Made by a program: the position numbers and the translations under genes. Below are positions 16,801 to 24,896 of a DNA stretch of 64,000 nt, in pieces; the stretch's first letter is position 1, and each line of letters opens with the position of its first letter. The notes beneath the pieces are model-generated. The model did no database searches and was not told where the DNA came from. It saw only the letters and a program-made list of their open reading frames with translations. The stretch is from assembly GCF_900185725.1 (NCBI RefSeq), contig NZ_FYAU01000036.1, positions 372,001-436,000 of the forward strand. The letters run 5' to 3'. Source of the stretch: Stappia sp. TSB10P1A. Lineage in GTDB: Bacteria > Pseudomonadota > Alphaproteobacteria > Rhizobiales > Stappiaceae.

Positions 16801-18962
16801 GCATTGGCGAGAGGGTCGGGCAGCACGAAGCAGGCGCCGGTGCGGCTGTGGCCGGCATCTTCCAGCCGGAAGGCGCCGCCCGTCAGCGCGAGCGCCTGCT
16901 CCAGCAGCACCCGGCCCTGGTAGGACGCACGCACCTGGATGGCGGAGCCGGGCGCCAGACGGCGCTCGAAGCGGAAGCCATGCGCGTCGGTGAGGAAGCT
17001 CTCGGCGGCAAGCTGCGGATGCGGATCGCCGGCCGCGCGCGTTTCCACCACCTTGCCGTCGACGATCAGCGACACGTCGGCGACGGCCTCGCCGTCCCAG
17101 GGCAGCAGCACCCAGCCGCAGACGGCGCCATCGACCTGCTCGACCCGCGCCAGCGCGTTGGTCTTCGGCTCGCCCGCCTGGAACAGGATCGGCCGCTCGG
17201 GCCAGCGACGCGCGTCGCCGACGATGCGCGCCTCGACCCGGTGCGGCAGCCCGTCGCGCCAGCGCGCCGAAATCCCGACGGAGAGGCGGCCGATGCCGGC
17301 CTCGTCGTCCGGCAGGCCGCGAGCGATCTCGATCGCCACCGGCTTGTCGTCGATCAGGATCTCGACCGCCGTCTCGCGGTTGGCCTGCCAGCGGTCGGTG
17401 ACCACGCCGGCGATGCGGTCGTCGGCGATGTCGAGGGCAAGATCGAAGCGCTGGAACGCAAGCTCCCTGGCAAATGCCTTGACCGGTGCCGCGCCATCCG
17501 CGCCGGCCACATCGATGCGAACGGCATGGGTGCCGTCCTCCAGGTGCAGCGCCGGCACGGCGATGTCGAAGGCGAAATCGGGCGCGGCGGGCAGATCCGC
17601 CACCTGCCGCCCGCCGACCCACAGGCCGCAAGCGCCGCTCGTTGCCGTCAGCAACAGCCCCTGCCCCGCGATCCTGCGGTCGGAGATCTCCTGCACCACC
17701 AGCGCCAGCGCACCGTCCGCCGCGACCGTGAGCGGCACGCGCGCCGAACTCACCTGCTGGCCGTTGGCGAGAACGGCGACCCGCACCTGGACCAGGCCGT
17801 CCTTGCCCGCCGTCTTCGCCAGCGCGGCGATATCGCCCGGCTGCGCGCGCCAGGAGAAGGCGTGCAGCGCGTCCGTCGTACCCTGGTGGACGATCTTGCC
17901 GTCCAGCGAAATCTCGATCTCCACCGCCGCGCCGGAATTCTGCGGCAGCCAGGCCGCACCGTCGACGGCAAGCGGCGTCAGCAGCGTCAGGTCGCAGCGG
18001 ATCTTGGCGAAGCTGCGGCTCTCGACCACGTGGAACGGCTTGGGCCGCCCCTTGCAGCGCAGTTCGATGGCGTGCGGGCGCCCGTCGCGCAGCACGGCCG
18101 GTATGGCGAAACGGAAACTGCAGGAGCCGCCCGCCTTGCCGGCATCGGCAAGGTCCTGGCGGTAGATGTCGGCGACGGTTTCGGCCAGCACGACGCCGTC
18201 CTCGACCAGTTCCAGCGGCAGCCGCTTTTCCGGCGTCGAGGGCGCCCAGATCCAGCCGACGACCCCCTCGTCATCGACCGCATCGACGTGGAAGTCGAGC
18301 GCGGCGGCGGCCGCTGCCTGCGGGAAGATGTGGAAAGGCACGCGGGCCCCGGCGAGGCGCAGGCTGAGCCGCGCCGGCGGCGTCTTCGCCACCTCCTCCG
18401 GCAGCACCAGGGCGAAGGCATGGGCGCCATCGCCCTTGCCGGCGAGCTTCAGGTCCTCGCGATAGGCATTTGCCGTGGTGCTGGCGACCACCCGTCCGTC
18501 GGCCACCGCCTCGATATGCGCCCGCTCGCCGGGGCGCTTGGGCAGCCAGGCCCAACCGGTGATGCGGCCCGGCGTCTTGCTGTCGATGTGGAATTCGACC
18601 TTGCCGGTGGCAACGCGCGGCGCCTGCCAGAACGGGCGGCGCGCGCCCTTGCAGCGCAGGCCGAGCCGCCCGGTCGCGCCCGGCTCCGGCAGGGTGACCG
18701 TGAAGCCGTGGGCGCCGTCGCCCTTGCCGGCCTTCATGAGGTCGTCGCGGAACTGGCTGGCTTCCACCGTTGCCAGCACCTGCGTGCCGTTGAGGATTTC
18801 GATGGTGATCCGCTCGCCCGGCCGATGCGGCCACCAGGCCCAGCCGGCCACGAGCACGGGACCGGCCTTGTCGACATGGAAGTCCGGGCGCGGCCCGCGC
18901 CAGAAGGCGAGGTTTGCCAGCAGCTTCTTCTTCGCAGGCCTGTTCGTCCCAGTGTTCAACAT
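13896..18962 (-). CDS. Giant multidomain glycosyltransferase (accessory repeats + GT-B-like + two GT2 domains)
   Basis: A 1688-residue protein with no signal peptide. Three homologous modules begin at about residues 28, 124 and 224; each starts FH-V/I-D, has G-W-x-W about 10-15 residues later, and the first two share an AGKGDGAH core. A beta-rich region runs to about 720. Residues 740-1090 look like a GT4-type domain. Residues 1100-1350 (VSVCISHFNRTSLLRQTL, IVVVDDGS, FMDDDN) and 1380-1620 (VAVIMRTKDRPLLLRRAL, VVHDDDD) are two GT2 domains, each with an acidic metal/nucleotide motif. The frame opens at 19025, inside galE; I prefer ATG 18962, 32 bp after galE. It probably adds several sugars of a repeat unit. 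Confidence 0.82.
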   Translation of the reverse strand: MLNTGTNRPAKKKLLANLAFWRGPRPDFHVDKAGPVLVAGWAWWPHRPGERITIEILNGTQVLATVEASQFRDDLMKAGKGDGAHGFTVTLPEPGATGRLGLRCKGARRPFWQAPRVATGKVEFHIDSKTPGRITGWAWLPKRPGERAHIEAVADGRVVASTTANAYREDLKLAGKGDGAHAFALVLPEEVAKTPPARLSLRLAGARVPFHIFPQAAAAAALDFHVDAVDDEGVVGWIWAPSTPEKRLPLELVEDGVVLAETVADIYRQDLADAGKAGGSCSFRFAIPAVLRDGRPHAIELRCKGRPKPFHVVESRSFAKIRCDLTLLTPLAVDGAAWLPQNSGAAVEIEISLDGKIVHQGTTDALHAFSWRAQPGDIAALAKTAGKDGLVQVRVAVLANGQQVSSARVPLTVAADGALALVVQEISDRRIAGQGLLLTATSGACGLWVGGRQVADLPAAPDFAFDIAVPALHLEDGTHAVRIDVAGADGAAPVKAFARELAFQRFDLALDIADDRIAGVVTDRWQANRETAVEILIDDKPVAIEIARGLPDDEAGIGRLSVGISARWRDGLPHRVEARIVGDARRWPERPILFQAGEPKTNALARVEQVDGAVCGWVLLPWDGEAVADVSLIVDGKVVETRAAGDPHPQLAAESFLTDAHGFRFERRLAPGSAIQVRASYQGRVLLEQALALTGGAFRLEDAGHSRTGACFVLPDPLANAQSREEARAVLLAAVAAARAGIAPLTIVSCGHRASLRGTSGDLEPLVVDLVGRENAGLLASAAFVPLPPAVLPSTAGGAQERAYALDLWARANAFSLIAGTSRSGILAYCATSRRQGLLPATTQVVVLADTFAVQDLLDRDQLLDRPDLLMEEALEKAALAACTRVLAPSAEVLETCAALEPSIAERARVVPVEIGSAAGVSGAPRETGERCWLVFAAPLRTRTGLVQMCDALDRLMRRPGIDPERLGIVFAGTEDWLRGRRAGAYLRDRARKWRFDLRVHLDLTLDSFAGLLGAYAENGLSIRLPAVEGTVWEAMAVSAGLAAADLSSVRAGNATDLADALEAALDGSRPVLAAGTVGGDMGAALAAEIGAAAAHQTPAVRSTSRPRVSVCISHFNRTSLLRQTLASVLACGYPELEIVVVDDGSAVPGIADELAEIEAELAAVNGRIVRQPNSYLGAARNTAVRNSTGELIVFMDDDNLAHPGMIDAFVDAHLATGADIVTSRFAMFDGTDAIEPGHDIPREIGVPLVPDLAVGVLSNCFGDANMLITRSAFETIGGFTEDFGRGHEDWELFARASTLGLRHELLNRAHFWYRVAAQSMLRGRESAQVDFQRNIRAYSHDLPHGIHRMLMLAQGLTQRWDKPAVAPHLPARKGLAVAGRVAYGRVAVIMRTKDRPLLLRRALDSVLAQTYTDWALVVVNDGGDPEPVRKLVEARRAAFQGRVLVINNPVSTGMENASNAGVTNSASEFLVVHDDDDAWDPTFLERCIAHLDTSSPDVGGVVTHATVVIEDIEGENVIERKRFLFKDMEALELTRLSVENQFPPISFLFRRVVMETVGLFDGELPVLGDWDFHLRAAERFRIDVLREPLAFYHHRSAGTTSQYGNTVVAQKDVHRIQRALYINRHMREGLASGRGGADSQMLYMGELHREVTDELRQMRQHMHWLEKLLIDRGDHMKHIEKLITRKR

Positions 18963-18994
18963 CTCTGTCCCGATCTGAAAGTTCTGCCGATCAA

Positions 18995-19984
18995 TCACTT
19001 CGAATAGGCGCCGCGCTGGTGCCAACGCCAGGCATCCGCAATCATCTCGTCGAGGGCGGAGCGCTGCGGATCCCAGCCCAGTTCCGTGCGCGCGCGGGTG
19101 GAGCCGCAGACCAGTTGCGTCGCGTCCCCGGCGCGGCGCGGGCCTTCCTTCACCGGCACCGCCTGGCCGGTGACGCGGGCGGCCGCCTCGATCACCTCAC
19201 GCACGGAGAACCCGCGCCCGGTCCCCAGGCAGAAGACGCGGTTGGGCTTCCCCTCGCGCAGCCAATTGAGCCCCGAAAGATGCGCATCGACAAGATCGCA
19301 GACATGCACATAGTCGCGGATGCAGGTGCCGTCCGGCGTCTGGTAGTCGGTGCCGAAGATGGTGATGGCGTCGCGCCGGCCGCTGATCGCGTCGAGCACC
19401 AGCGGGATGAGGTGGGTTTCCGGCACGTGGCACTCGCCGATCTCGCCGTCCGGATCGGCGCCGGCCACGTTGAAATAGCGGAAGATCGTGTGGCGCAGGC
19501 CGGCCGAGACGGAGAAGTCGCGCAGCATGTCCTCGATCGCCCGCTTGGAGGCGCCATAGGCGTTGATCGGCGCCTGCACCGTGTCCTCGTCCAGCACCAC
19601 CCCGTCCTGCTCGCCATAGGTGGCGCAGGTCGAAGAGAAGACGAAGTCGAGGCAGCCGGCGGCAATCGCCGCCTCCACCAGGGTCAGCGTGGCGCCGACA
19701 TTGCCGCGCCAGTAGCGCTCGGGATGCTGGATCGACTCGCCGACCTGCGACAGGGCGGCGAAATGCATGACGGCGACCGGCTGCCAGCGGGCGAAGACCT
19801 CGTCGAGCCGCGCCCGGTCGGCGAGATCCCCCTCCTCCACCGGCCCGAAGCGCACGGCCTCGCGCCAGCCGGTGGCGAAATTGTCGAAGGCCACCGGTTG
19901 ATAGCCGGCGCGGCGCAGAGCCTTGCAGCAATGGGAGCCGATATAGCCGCCCCCACCCGTCACCAGAACAGTTTCTTCGGCCAT
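18995..19984 (-). CDS. galE: UDP-glucose 4-epimerase
   Basis: A 329-residue extended SDR that interconverts UDP-glucose and UDP-galactose. VTGGGGYIGSH is the NAD-binding glycine motif, FSSTCATYG supplies the catalytic serine/threonine region and the YGASK motif gives Tyr and Lys. The conserved TPDGTCIRDYVHVCDL and GWDPQ stretches are those of GalE. It sits directly upstream of the giant glycosyltransferase gene (32 bp) and a CRP-like palindrome precedes it. A second, clearly different galE lies at 46.8 kb, so this copy is likely dedicated to the polysaccharide. Confidence 0.92.
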   Translation of the reverse strand: MAEETVLVTGGGGYIGSHCCKALRRAGYQPVAFDNFATGWREAVRFGPVEEGDLADRARLDEVFARWQPVAVMHFAALSQVGESIQHPERYWRGNVGATLTLVEAAIAAGCLDFVFSSTCATYGEQDGVVLDEDTVQAPINAYGASKRAIEDMLRDFSVSAGLRHTIFRYFNVAGADPDGEIGECHVPETHLIPLVLDAISGRRDAITIFGTDYQTPDGTCIRDYVHVCDLVDAHLSGLNWLREGKPNRVFCLGTGRGFSVREVIEAAARVTGQAVPVKEGPRRAGDATQLVCGSTRARTELGWDPQRSALDEMIADAWRWHQRGAYSK

Positions 19985-20044
19985 GCCCTGAGTCCCGTCG
20001 CTTCCGATTGTTGCAGCGCATCATGGCCAGCCGTCGCAGCAACA

Positions 20045-20062
20045 TTATGACGCGCGTCACAA
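20045..20062 (-). promoter_or_regulatory. CRP-like palindrome upstream of galE
   Basis: Read on the minus strand it is TTGTGACGCGCGTCATAA, close to the TGTGA-N6-TCACA consensus with one mismatch in the core arms. It is 61-78 bp before the galE start codon. The regulator is not known; alphaproteobacterial CRP-type proteins often prefer other sequences. Confidence 0.33.
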
Positions 20063-20087
20063 GGTTGCCTTTCCCGCTGCCATCGGT

Positions 20088-20115
20088 CCCGGCTCCCTGC
20101 AATCAGGGAGCCGGG
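20088..20115 (-). terminator. Hairpin after cysNC copy 1
   Basis: A perfect 12-bp stem, CCCGGCTCCCTG/CAGGGAGCCGGG with a 4-base loop, begins 8 bp after the cysNC stop codon on the minus strand. A T-tract is missing, so it may be a weak or Rho-assisted terminator separating cysDNC from galE. Confidence 0.55.
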
Positions 20116-20123
20116 GCCGGTGT

Positions 20124-22025
20124 TCAGATCAGGTCATTCGCCTCCAGATAGGCGATGATCTCGTCGACGATCTCCTCCGGATCGCGGCCGAGGGTGCGGA
20201 TGTGGAGTTCCGGGTTTTCCGGCGCCTCGTAGGGGCTGTCGACGCCCGTGAAGTTGCGCAGCTCGCCCGCATCCGCCTTGCGATAGAGGCCCTTCGGGTC
20301 GCGCCGGCGGCACTCCTCGATGGGCGTGTCGATGAAGACCTCGATGAAGCGCCCGTCCGGGAACAGTTCGCGCGCCATGGCGCGCTCGCTGCGGAACGGC
20401 GAGATGAACGAGACCAGCGTCAAGAGGCCGGCATCGACGAACAGCCGCGCCACCTCGCCGACGCGCCGGATGTTCTCCACCCGGTCGGCATCGGTGAAGC
20501 CGAGGTCGCGGTTGAGCCCGTGGCGCACATTGTCGCCGTCCAGCGTGTAGGTGTGGCGGCCGCGCACATGCAGCTTCTTTTCCAGAAGCGAGGCGACCGT
20601 CGACTTGCCGGATCCGGACAGACCCGTGAACCACAGCGCCGCCGGGATCTGGCCGAGGCTCTGCGCGCGCGCCGCCTGGTCCACTTCCAGCGCCTGCCAG
20701 TGGATGTTGGTCGCCCGGCGCAGGGCGAACCAGACCATGCCGGCACCGACCGTCGCATTGGTCAGCCGGTCGATCAGGATGAACGAGCCGGTGGTGCGGC
20801 TCGCTTCGTAGGGGTCGAAGGCGACCGGCACCGTCAGCGCCAGATTGGCGAAGGCGATCTCGTTCAGCTCCAGCGTCTTGGCCGCGACCCGCTCGAAGGT
20901 GTTGACGTTGATCTTGTGCTTGATCTCGGTCACCGAGGCGGTGACCGTCCGCGTGCCGATCTTCAGCAGATAGGAGCGGCCCGGCAGCAGCGCGTCCTCC
21001 GACATCCAGATCAGATGCGCGGCGAACTGGTCGGCAACGTCCGGACGGGCGGCGGCGGAAGCGATCACATCGCCGCGCGAGGCGTCGATCTCATCGGCGA
21101 GCACCAGCGTCACCGCCTCGCCGGAGGCTGCGCTTTGCGCCTCGCCCACCTGCGACAGGATGGTCTTCACCGTCGAGGTGCGGCCCGAGGCGGCCACCAC
21201 CACCTCGTCGCCGACGCTGACACGGCCGCCGGCAATGGTGCCGGAAAAGCCGCGGAAGTCGAGGTTCGGGCGGTTCACCCACTGGACGGGGAAGCGGAAC
21301 GGACGGGCAGCGTCGTCGCGGCCGACCTCGACCGTCTCCAGATGCTCCAGCAGCGTCGGCCCCTGATACCAGGGCATGTTGTCGCCCGGGGCGGTGACAT
21401 TGTCGCCATAGCGGGCCGACAGGGGGATCGCCACCAGCGTCTCGAAGTCGAAGCCTTGCGCGAAGGCGCGGAACTCGGCCTCGATCTCGCGGAACCGCTC
21501 CTGCGAATAGCCGACGAGGTCGATCTTGTTGATCGCCAGCACCACGTGGTGGATGCCGAGCAGCGAGGCGATGAAGGCGTGCCGCCGCGTCTGGGTCATC
21601 AAGCCGTTGCGGGCATCGACCAGCAGCACGGCGAGATCGGCGGTCGAGGCGCCGGTCGCCATGTTGCGGGTGTATTGCTCGTGGCCGGGCGTGTCGGCGA
21701 CGATGAACTTGCGCCGGTCGGTGGCGAAGAAGCGATAGGCGACGTCGATGGTAATGCCCTGCTCGCGCTCGGCCTCCAGCCCGTCGACCAGCAGCGCCAG
21801 GTCGATGTCGTCGCCGACCGTGCCGTGGCGGGTGGAGTCGCGCTCCAGCGCGGCGAGCTGGTCCTCGAAGATCAGCTTGGTGTCGTAGAGCAGCCGCCCG
21901 ATCAGGGTGGACTTGCCGTCATCGACGCTGCCGCAGGTGAGGAAGCGGAGCTGGTCCTTGTTGACCTGGGACAGGATGTACTCGCGCACGGCCTCGTCGG
22001 AGGTGGTCGGATCCGGGTTGAGCAT
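20124..22025 (-). CDS. cysNC: Bifunctional sulfate adenylyltransferase subunit 1/APS kinase (copy 1)
   Basis: A 633-residue CysN-CysC fusion (NodQ-like). With CysD it makes APS from sulfate and ATP, driven by GTP, and its kinase domain then makes PAPS. The CysN GTPase has [19 protein letters not shown] (G1), [14 protein letters not shown] (G3) and INKID (G4). The CysC part (about residues 455-633) has [13 protein letters not shown], the [15 protein letters not shown] loop and the serine of FISPFRSER. The start is 2 bp after cysD. Placement among glycosyltransferases, methyltransferases and a sulfotransferase suggests PAPS for glycan sulfation. A second, diverged copy is at 40.4 kb. Confidence 0.93.
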   Translation of the reverse strand: MLNPDPTTSDEAVREYILSQVNKDQLRFLTCGSVDDGKSTLIGRLLYDTKLIFEDQLAALERDSTRHGTVGDDIDLALLVDGLEAEREQGITIDVAYRFFATDRRKFIVADTPGHEQYTRNMATGASTADLAVLLVDARNGLMTQTRRHAFIASLLGIHHVVLAINKIDLVGYSQERFREIEAEFRAFAQGFDFETLVAIPLSARYGDNVTAPGDNMPWYQGPTLLEHLETVEVGRDDAARPFRFPVQWVNRPNLDFRGFSGTIAGGRVSVGDEVVVAASGRTSTVKTILSQVGEAQSAASGEAVTLVLADEIDASRGDVIASAAARPDVADQFAAHLIWMSEDALLPGRSYLLKIGTRTVTASVTEIKHKINVNTFERVAAKTLELNEIAFANLALTVPVAFDPYEASRTTGSFILIDRLTNATVGAGMVWFALRRATNIHWQALEVDQAARAQSLGQIPAALWFTGLSGSGKSTVASLLEKKLHVRGRHTYTLDGDNVRHGLNRDLGFTDADRVENIRRVGEVARLFVDAGLLTLVSFISPFRSERAMARELFPDGRFIEVFIDTPIEECRRRDPKGLYRKADAGELRNFTGVDSPYEAPENPELHIRTLGRDPEEIVDEIIAYLEANDLI

Positions 22026-22027
22026 GG

Positions 22028-22972
22028 TCAGAAATACCCCTCGCGCTTCTTCTTTTCCATCGAGGCGCTGTCGTCGTGGTCGATCAGGCGGCCGGAGCGT
22101 TCGGAGGTGCGGGCGATCAGCATCTCGCGGATGATCGCCGGCAGGGTATCGGCGTCGGACTCGATGGCCCCGGTCAGCGGGTAGCAGCCGAGCGTGCGGA
22201 AGCGCACCAGCAGCTCCTCGACCCGGTCGCCCGGACCGATCGGCATGCGCTCGTCGTCGACCATGATCAGCATGCCGTCGCGGCGCACCACCGGCCGCCG
22301 CTTGGCATAGTAGAGCGGCACGATCGGGATGTTCTCCAGCAGGATGTACTGCCAGATGTCGAGCTCGGTCCAGTTGGACAGCGGGAAGGCGCGGATCGAC
22401 TCGCCCTTGGCGATGCGCCCGTTATAGAGGTTCCACAGTTCCGGGCGCTGGTTCTTGGGGTCCCAGGCATGAGCCTTGCTGCGGAAGGAGAAGACGCGCT
22501 CCTTGGCGCGGCTCTTCTCCTCGTCGCGGCGGGCGCCGCCGAAGGCCGCGTCGAAGCCGTATTTGTCGAGCGCCTGCTTCAGCGCCTCGGTCTTCATCAC
22601 GTTGGTATGCACGGAGGAGCCGTGGCTGAACGGGCCGATGCCCTGCCGGATACCCTCCTCGTTGGTGTGCACGATCAGGTCGGCGCCGATGCGCCTCGCC
22701 GTCTCGTCGCGGAAGGCGATCATCTCGCGGAACTTCCACGTCGTGTCGACATGCATCAGGGGAAACGGCAGGCGCGAGGGCGCGAAAGCCTTCATCGCCA
22801 GATGCAGCAGGACGGAGGAGTCCTTGCCGATCGAATAGAGCATGACGGGATTGCGGAACTCGGCCGCCACCTCCCGGATGATGTGGATGCTTTCCGCCTC
22901 GAGCGTCCTGAGATTGTCGAGGCGGCCGGGTGCCATTCCGTCCATTTGCAAGTTCGACCCTTCCTGATGCAT
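22028..22972 (-). CDS. cysD: Sulfate adenylyltransferase subunit 2 (copy 1)
   Basis: A 314-residue ATP-sulfurylase small subunit of the PAPS reductase-like N-type ATP pyrophosphatase fold. [19 protein letters not shown], the PP-loop [15 protein letters not shown], the [20 protein letters not shown] block and the C-terminus [10 protein letters not shown] are all family hallmarks. The ATG at 22972 is preceded by GAGG at 7 bases; ATGs at 22945 and 22936 are alternatives closer to the usual length. A non-coding stretch of about 290 bp (22973-23263) precedes it, where a promoter must lie, but I see no clear motif there. Confidence 0.93.
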   Translation of the reverse strand: MHQEGSNLQMDGMAPGRLDNLRTLEAESIHIIREVAAEFRNPVMLYSIGKDSSVLLHLAMKAFAPSRLPFPLMHVDTTWKFREMIAFRDETARRIGADLIVHTNEEGIRQGIGPFSHGSSVHTNVMKTEALKQALDKYGFDAAFGGARRDEEKSRAKERVFSFRSKAHAWDPKNQRPELWNLYNGRIAKGESIRAFPLSNWTELDIWQYILLENIPIVPLYYAKRRPVVRRDGMLIMVDDERMPIGPGDRVEELLVRFRTLGCYPLTGAIESDADTLPAIIREMLIARTSERSGRLIDHDDSASMEKKKREGYF

Positions 22973-23263
22973 CACGCGACCTCGCGCCCCGCCGAGGCCC
23001 CGTTCGAAACGAGGCCGGCACGGTATCCCGCAAGGCGAGCCGCTCCCTGGCTGCCGGTTTGTCTGTTATGGCTCTTTCGGCCTTTTTCGCCCCCGTCGGC
23101 CGAAATCTGGCACGACCCGATCGGGCTCCCTGGCGAACGGATGAACCGGCGGCAAACACCCGCGTCGACACTCATTCCGTCAGCTCCTTCTAGTTGCTCG
23201 CAGCGGCGCGATCAAGCCGTTGACGTCAGGTCCGCAAGGGCCGCCGGAGCCCCTGTCCCGCCG

Positions 23264-24010
23264 TCAGAGACGCCGCAGCACCGCCCCCGTCTGGCCGAGC
23301 CGGCCCTGCGGCACGATCTCGCGGTTGCCGTCGATATAGCTCTCCACCGCGAAGCCGAGCTTCTCCGCCCAGAGCTCGATGACGTTGCGCTCGATGAACA
23401 TGTTGAGCACCGGCTTGGTGCCGTTTCTCTGCTGCTCGACACTGCCGGCGAACACCGGAAAATGGCCGATACTGCCGAACTCCAGAAACGAGAACAGGAA
23501 CGTCCCGCCCGGCCGCAGCACCCGCTGCACCTCCTGCATGTAGAGATAGCTCTCCTCGTGCAGCAGATGGGTGAACAGGCTGAACGAATAGACGATGTCG
23601 GCGGAGGCATCCTGCGCCGGGATCGTCAGGTCGGTGGAGATGTGGAAGCGGTAGTCGGCCGGGGTGTGGGCGCGGGCATAGTCGATGAGGTCCTTGACCA
23701 CGTCGATGCCGAGATAGCGATAGCTGCCGTTCGCGGCGAGCTGGCGCGCGGTGCGGCCGCTGCCGCAGCCAAGGTCGATCAGGCTGTCGCCGTCCTTCAG
23801 CCCGAGCGAGCGCAGCAGCTCCAGATGGATGCGGCCCTGGATGTCGTAATGGCCGCCGACGGCCAGCGACATCGCCTCGTCCAGTGGATGGCTGTCCTTC
23901 AGCTTGCGGACATGGCGCTCGTAGTCGCGCTGGAAATGCGGCTTGTCCGCCTCCTCGCGCGCCTTGCTGCCGGTCAGCGCGCCGACGATCCGCTGCAGGA
24001 TCCCGGCCAT
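23264..24010 (-). CDS. Class I SAM-dependent methyltransferase
   Basis: A 248-residue methyltransferase (Methyltransf_11/25 type). Motif I is SLIDLGCGSGRTARQLA, followed by YLGIDVVKDLIDYAR, SADIVYSFSLFTHL and EVQRVLRPGGTFLFSF. The frame is open upstream, but the ATG at 24010 overlaps the TGA of the preceding methyltransferase gene by one base, so coupling sets this start. No membrane segment is visible. It probably modifies a sugar nucleotide or the polymer; the substrate cannot be told. Paired methyltransferase genes next to an RgpF-like gene suggest terminal or internal O-methyl groups on a rhamnan-like chain. Confidence 0.8.
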   Translation of the reverse strand: MAGILQRIVGALTGSKAREEADKPHFQRDYERHVRKLKDSHPLDEAMSLAVGGHYDIQGRIHLELLRSLGLKDGDSLIDLGCGSGRTARQLAANGSYRYLGIDVVKDLIDYARAHTPADYRFHISTDLTIPAQDASADIVYSFSLFTHLLHEESYLYMQEVQRVLRPGGTFLFSFLEFGSIGHFPVFAGSVEQQRNGTKPVLNMFIERNVIELWAEKLGFAVESYIDGNREIVPQGRLGQTGAVLRRL

Positions 24011-24879
24011 CACGCGCCCTTCCGCTTTCTGGCGACGAAGGTCAGCGCCGGCCCGTTGACATGGGCCGGGTCGTCCTTGCCGATCTCCACGTCGAAGCCG
24101 AGCGCGTCGAACAGGCGCAGCAGCGAAGCCTTCTCCACCCAGCGGGTCACCCGCTCGGCGCCGCCGCAAAAGCCCTTCCAGTCGAGCACCTGCTGCACAT
24201 AGGTCTGCCGGCTCATGGTCACCGGCACGCCGCGATGCTGGATCGTCTCGGGTGCGGCGAAACGGCCGGCATAGACCGGATGGCGGGAGATGATGTCGTG
24301 GTCGTAATAGTGGCTCCAGATGCCGATGGCATCGGCGCTCCGGCACATCGCCTCGATCAGCGCGACCGGATCGCTCATGTGGTAGAGCACGCCGCTCGCC
24401 ACGATGGCATCGAACCGGCGCGGCTCCTCATCCAGGTATTTCAGGAAGTCGCCAAGCAGGAACTGGGCCTTGTCGAGCCGATAATTGTTCTTGACGATCA
24501 GGCACTTGAAATAGGCACGGGTGTTCGCCTCGATGGAGGTGATCGAGGCCGCACCCTTCTTCTGCAGCATATAGGTGTGGCTGGCCTCCAGCGGCCCCAG
24601 CTCCAGCACGCTCTTGCCCGTGTAGCCGCCGCAGGCCCGCTCGAAGAAGTCGATGCGCGGATCGGTGAAGAAGGCCGGCTTGCCGTTGGAGGGCAGGTCC
24701 GGCAGCGCGCCGGACCATTCGCCCTCGAACAGGTCGATGGCGTTCTCGGGCCGCGCCACCCGCATGTCGTAGCGGTCGTCGAGCGCCTTGTCCTGCGCGG
24801 CCCGCGCCTGCGGCAGCACCACCGCGCGCCGCGCGCCCGAGACCGTGTTGATGAACCGACGGAACAGTCGTCTTGCCAT
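24010..24879 (-). CDS. Class I SAM-dependent methyltransferase (DUF1698/CmoB-like fold)
   Basis: A 289-residue methyltransferase. SVLELGPLEASHTYMLQKKG holds an atypical motif I, ITSIEANTRAYFKCLIVKN is the acidic second strand, and DAIVASGVLYHMSDPVALIE is the post-motif typical of this group. The start is ATG 24879; a TTG at 24900 is in frame but overlaps the gene upstream. It is read immediately after the RgpF-like gene (17 bp gap) and overlaps the next methyltransferase by one base, so the three form one transcription unit. Substrate unknown. Confidence 0.76.
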   Translation of the reverse strand: MARRLFRRFINTVSGARRAVVLPQARAAQDKALDDRYDMRVARPENAIDLFEGEWSGALPDLPSNGKPAFFTDPRIDFFERACGGYTGKSVLELGPLEASHTYMLQKKGAASITSIEANTRAYFKCLIVKNNYRLDKAQFLLGDFLKYLDEEPRRFDAIVASGVLYHMSDPVALIEAMCRSADAIGIWSHYYDHDIISRHPVYAGRFAAPETIQHRGVPVTMSRQTYVQQVLDWKGFCGGAERVTRWVEKASLLRLFDALGFDVEIGKDDPAHVNGPALTFVARKRKGA

Positions 24880-24896
24880 GGGTGTCGACCCCGTCC

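Noticed and set aside
16707-19007. 766-codon open frame antisense to the giant glycosyltransferase
   Set aside because: Arg/His/Gln-rich low-complexity translation; all protein motifs are in the opposite strand.
18963-19025. Upstream start of the giant glycosyltransferase at 19025
   Set aside because: It would overlap the galE end by 31 bp and the added residues are unlike the module region; ATG 18962 follows galE cleanly.
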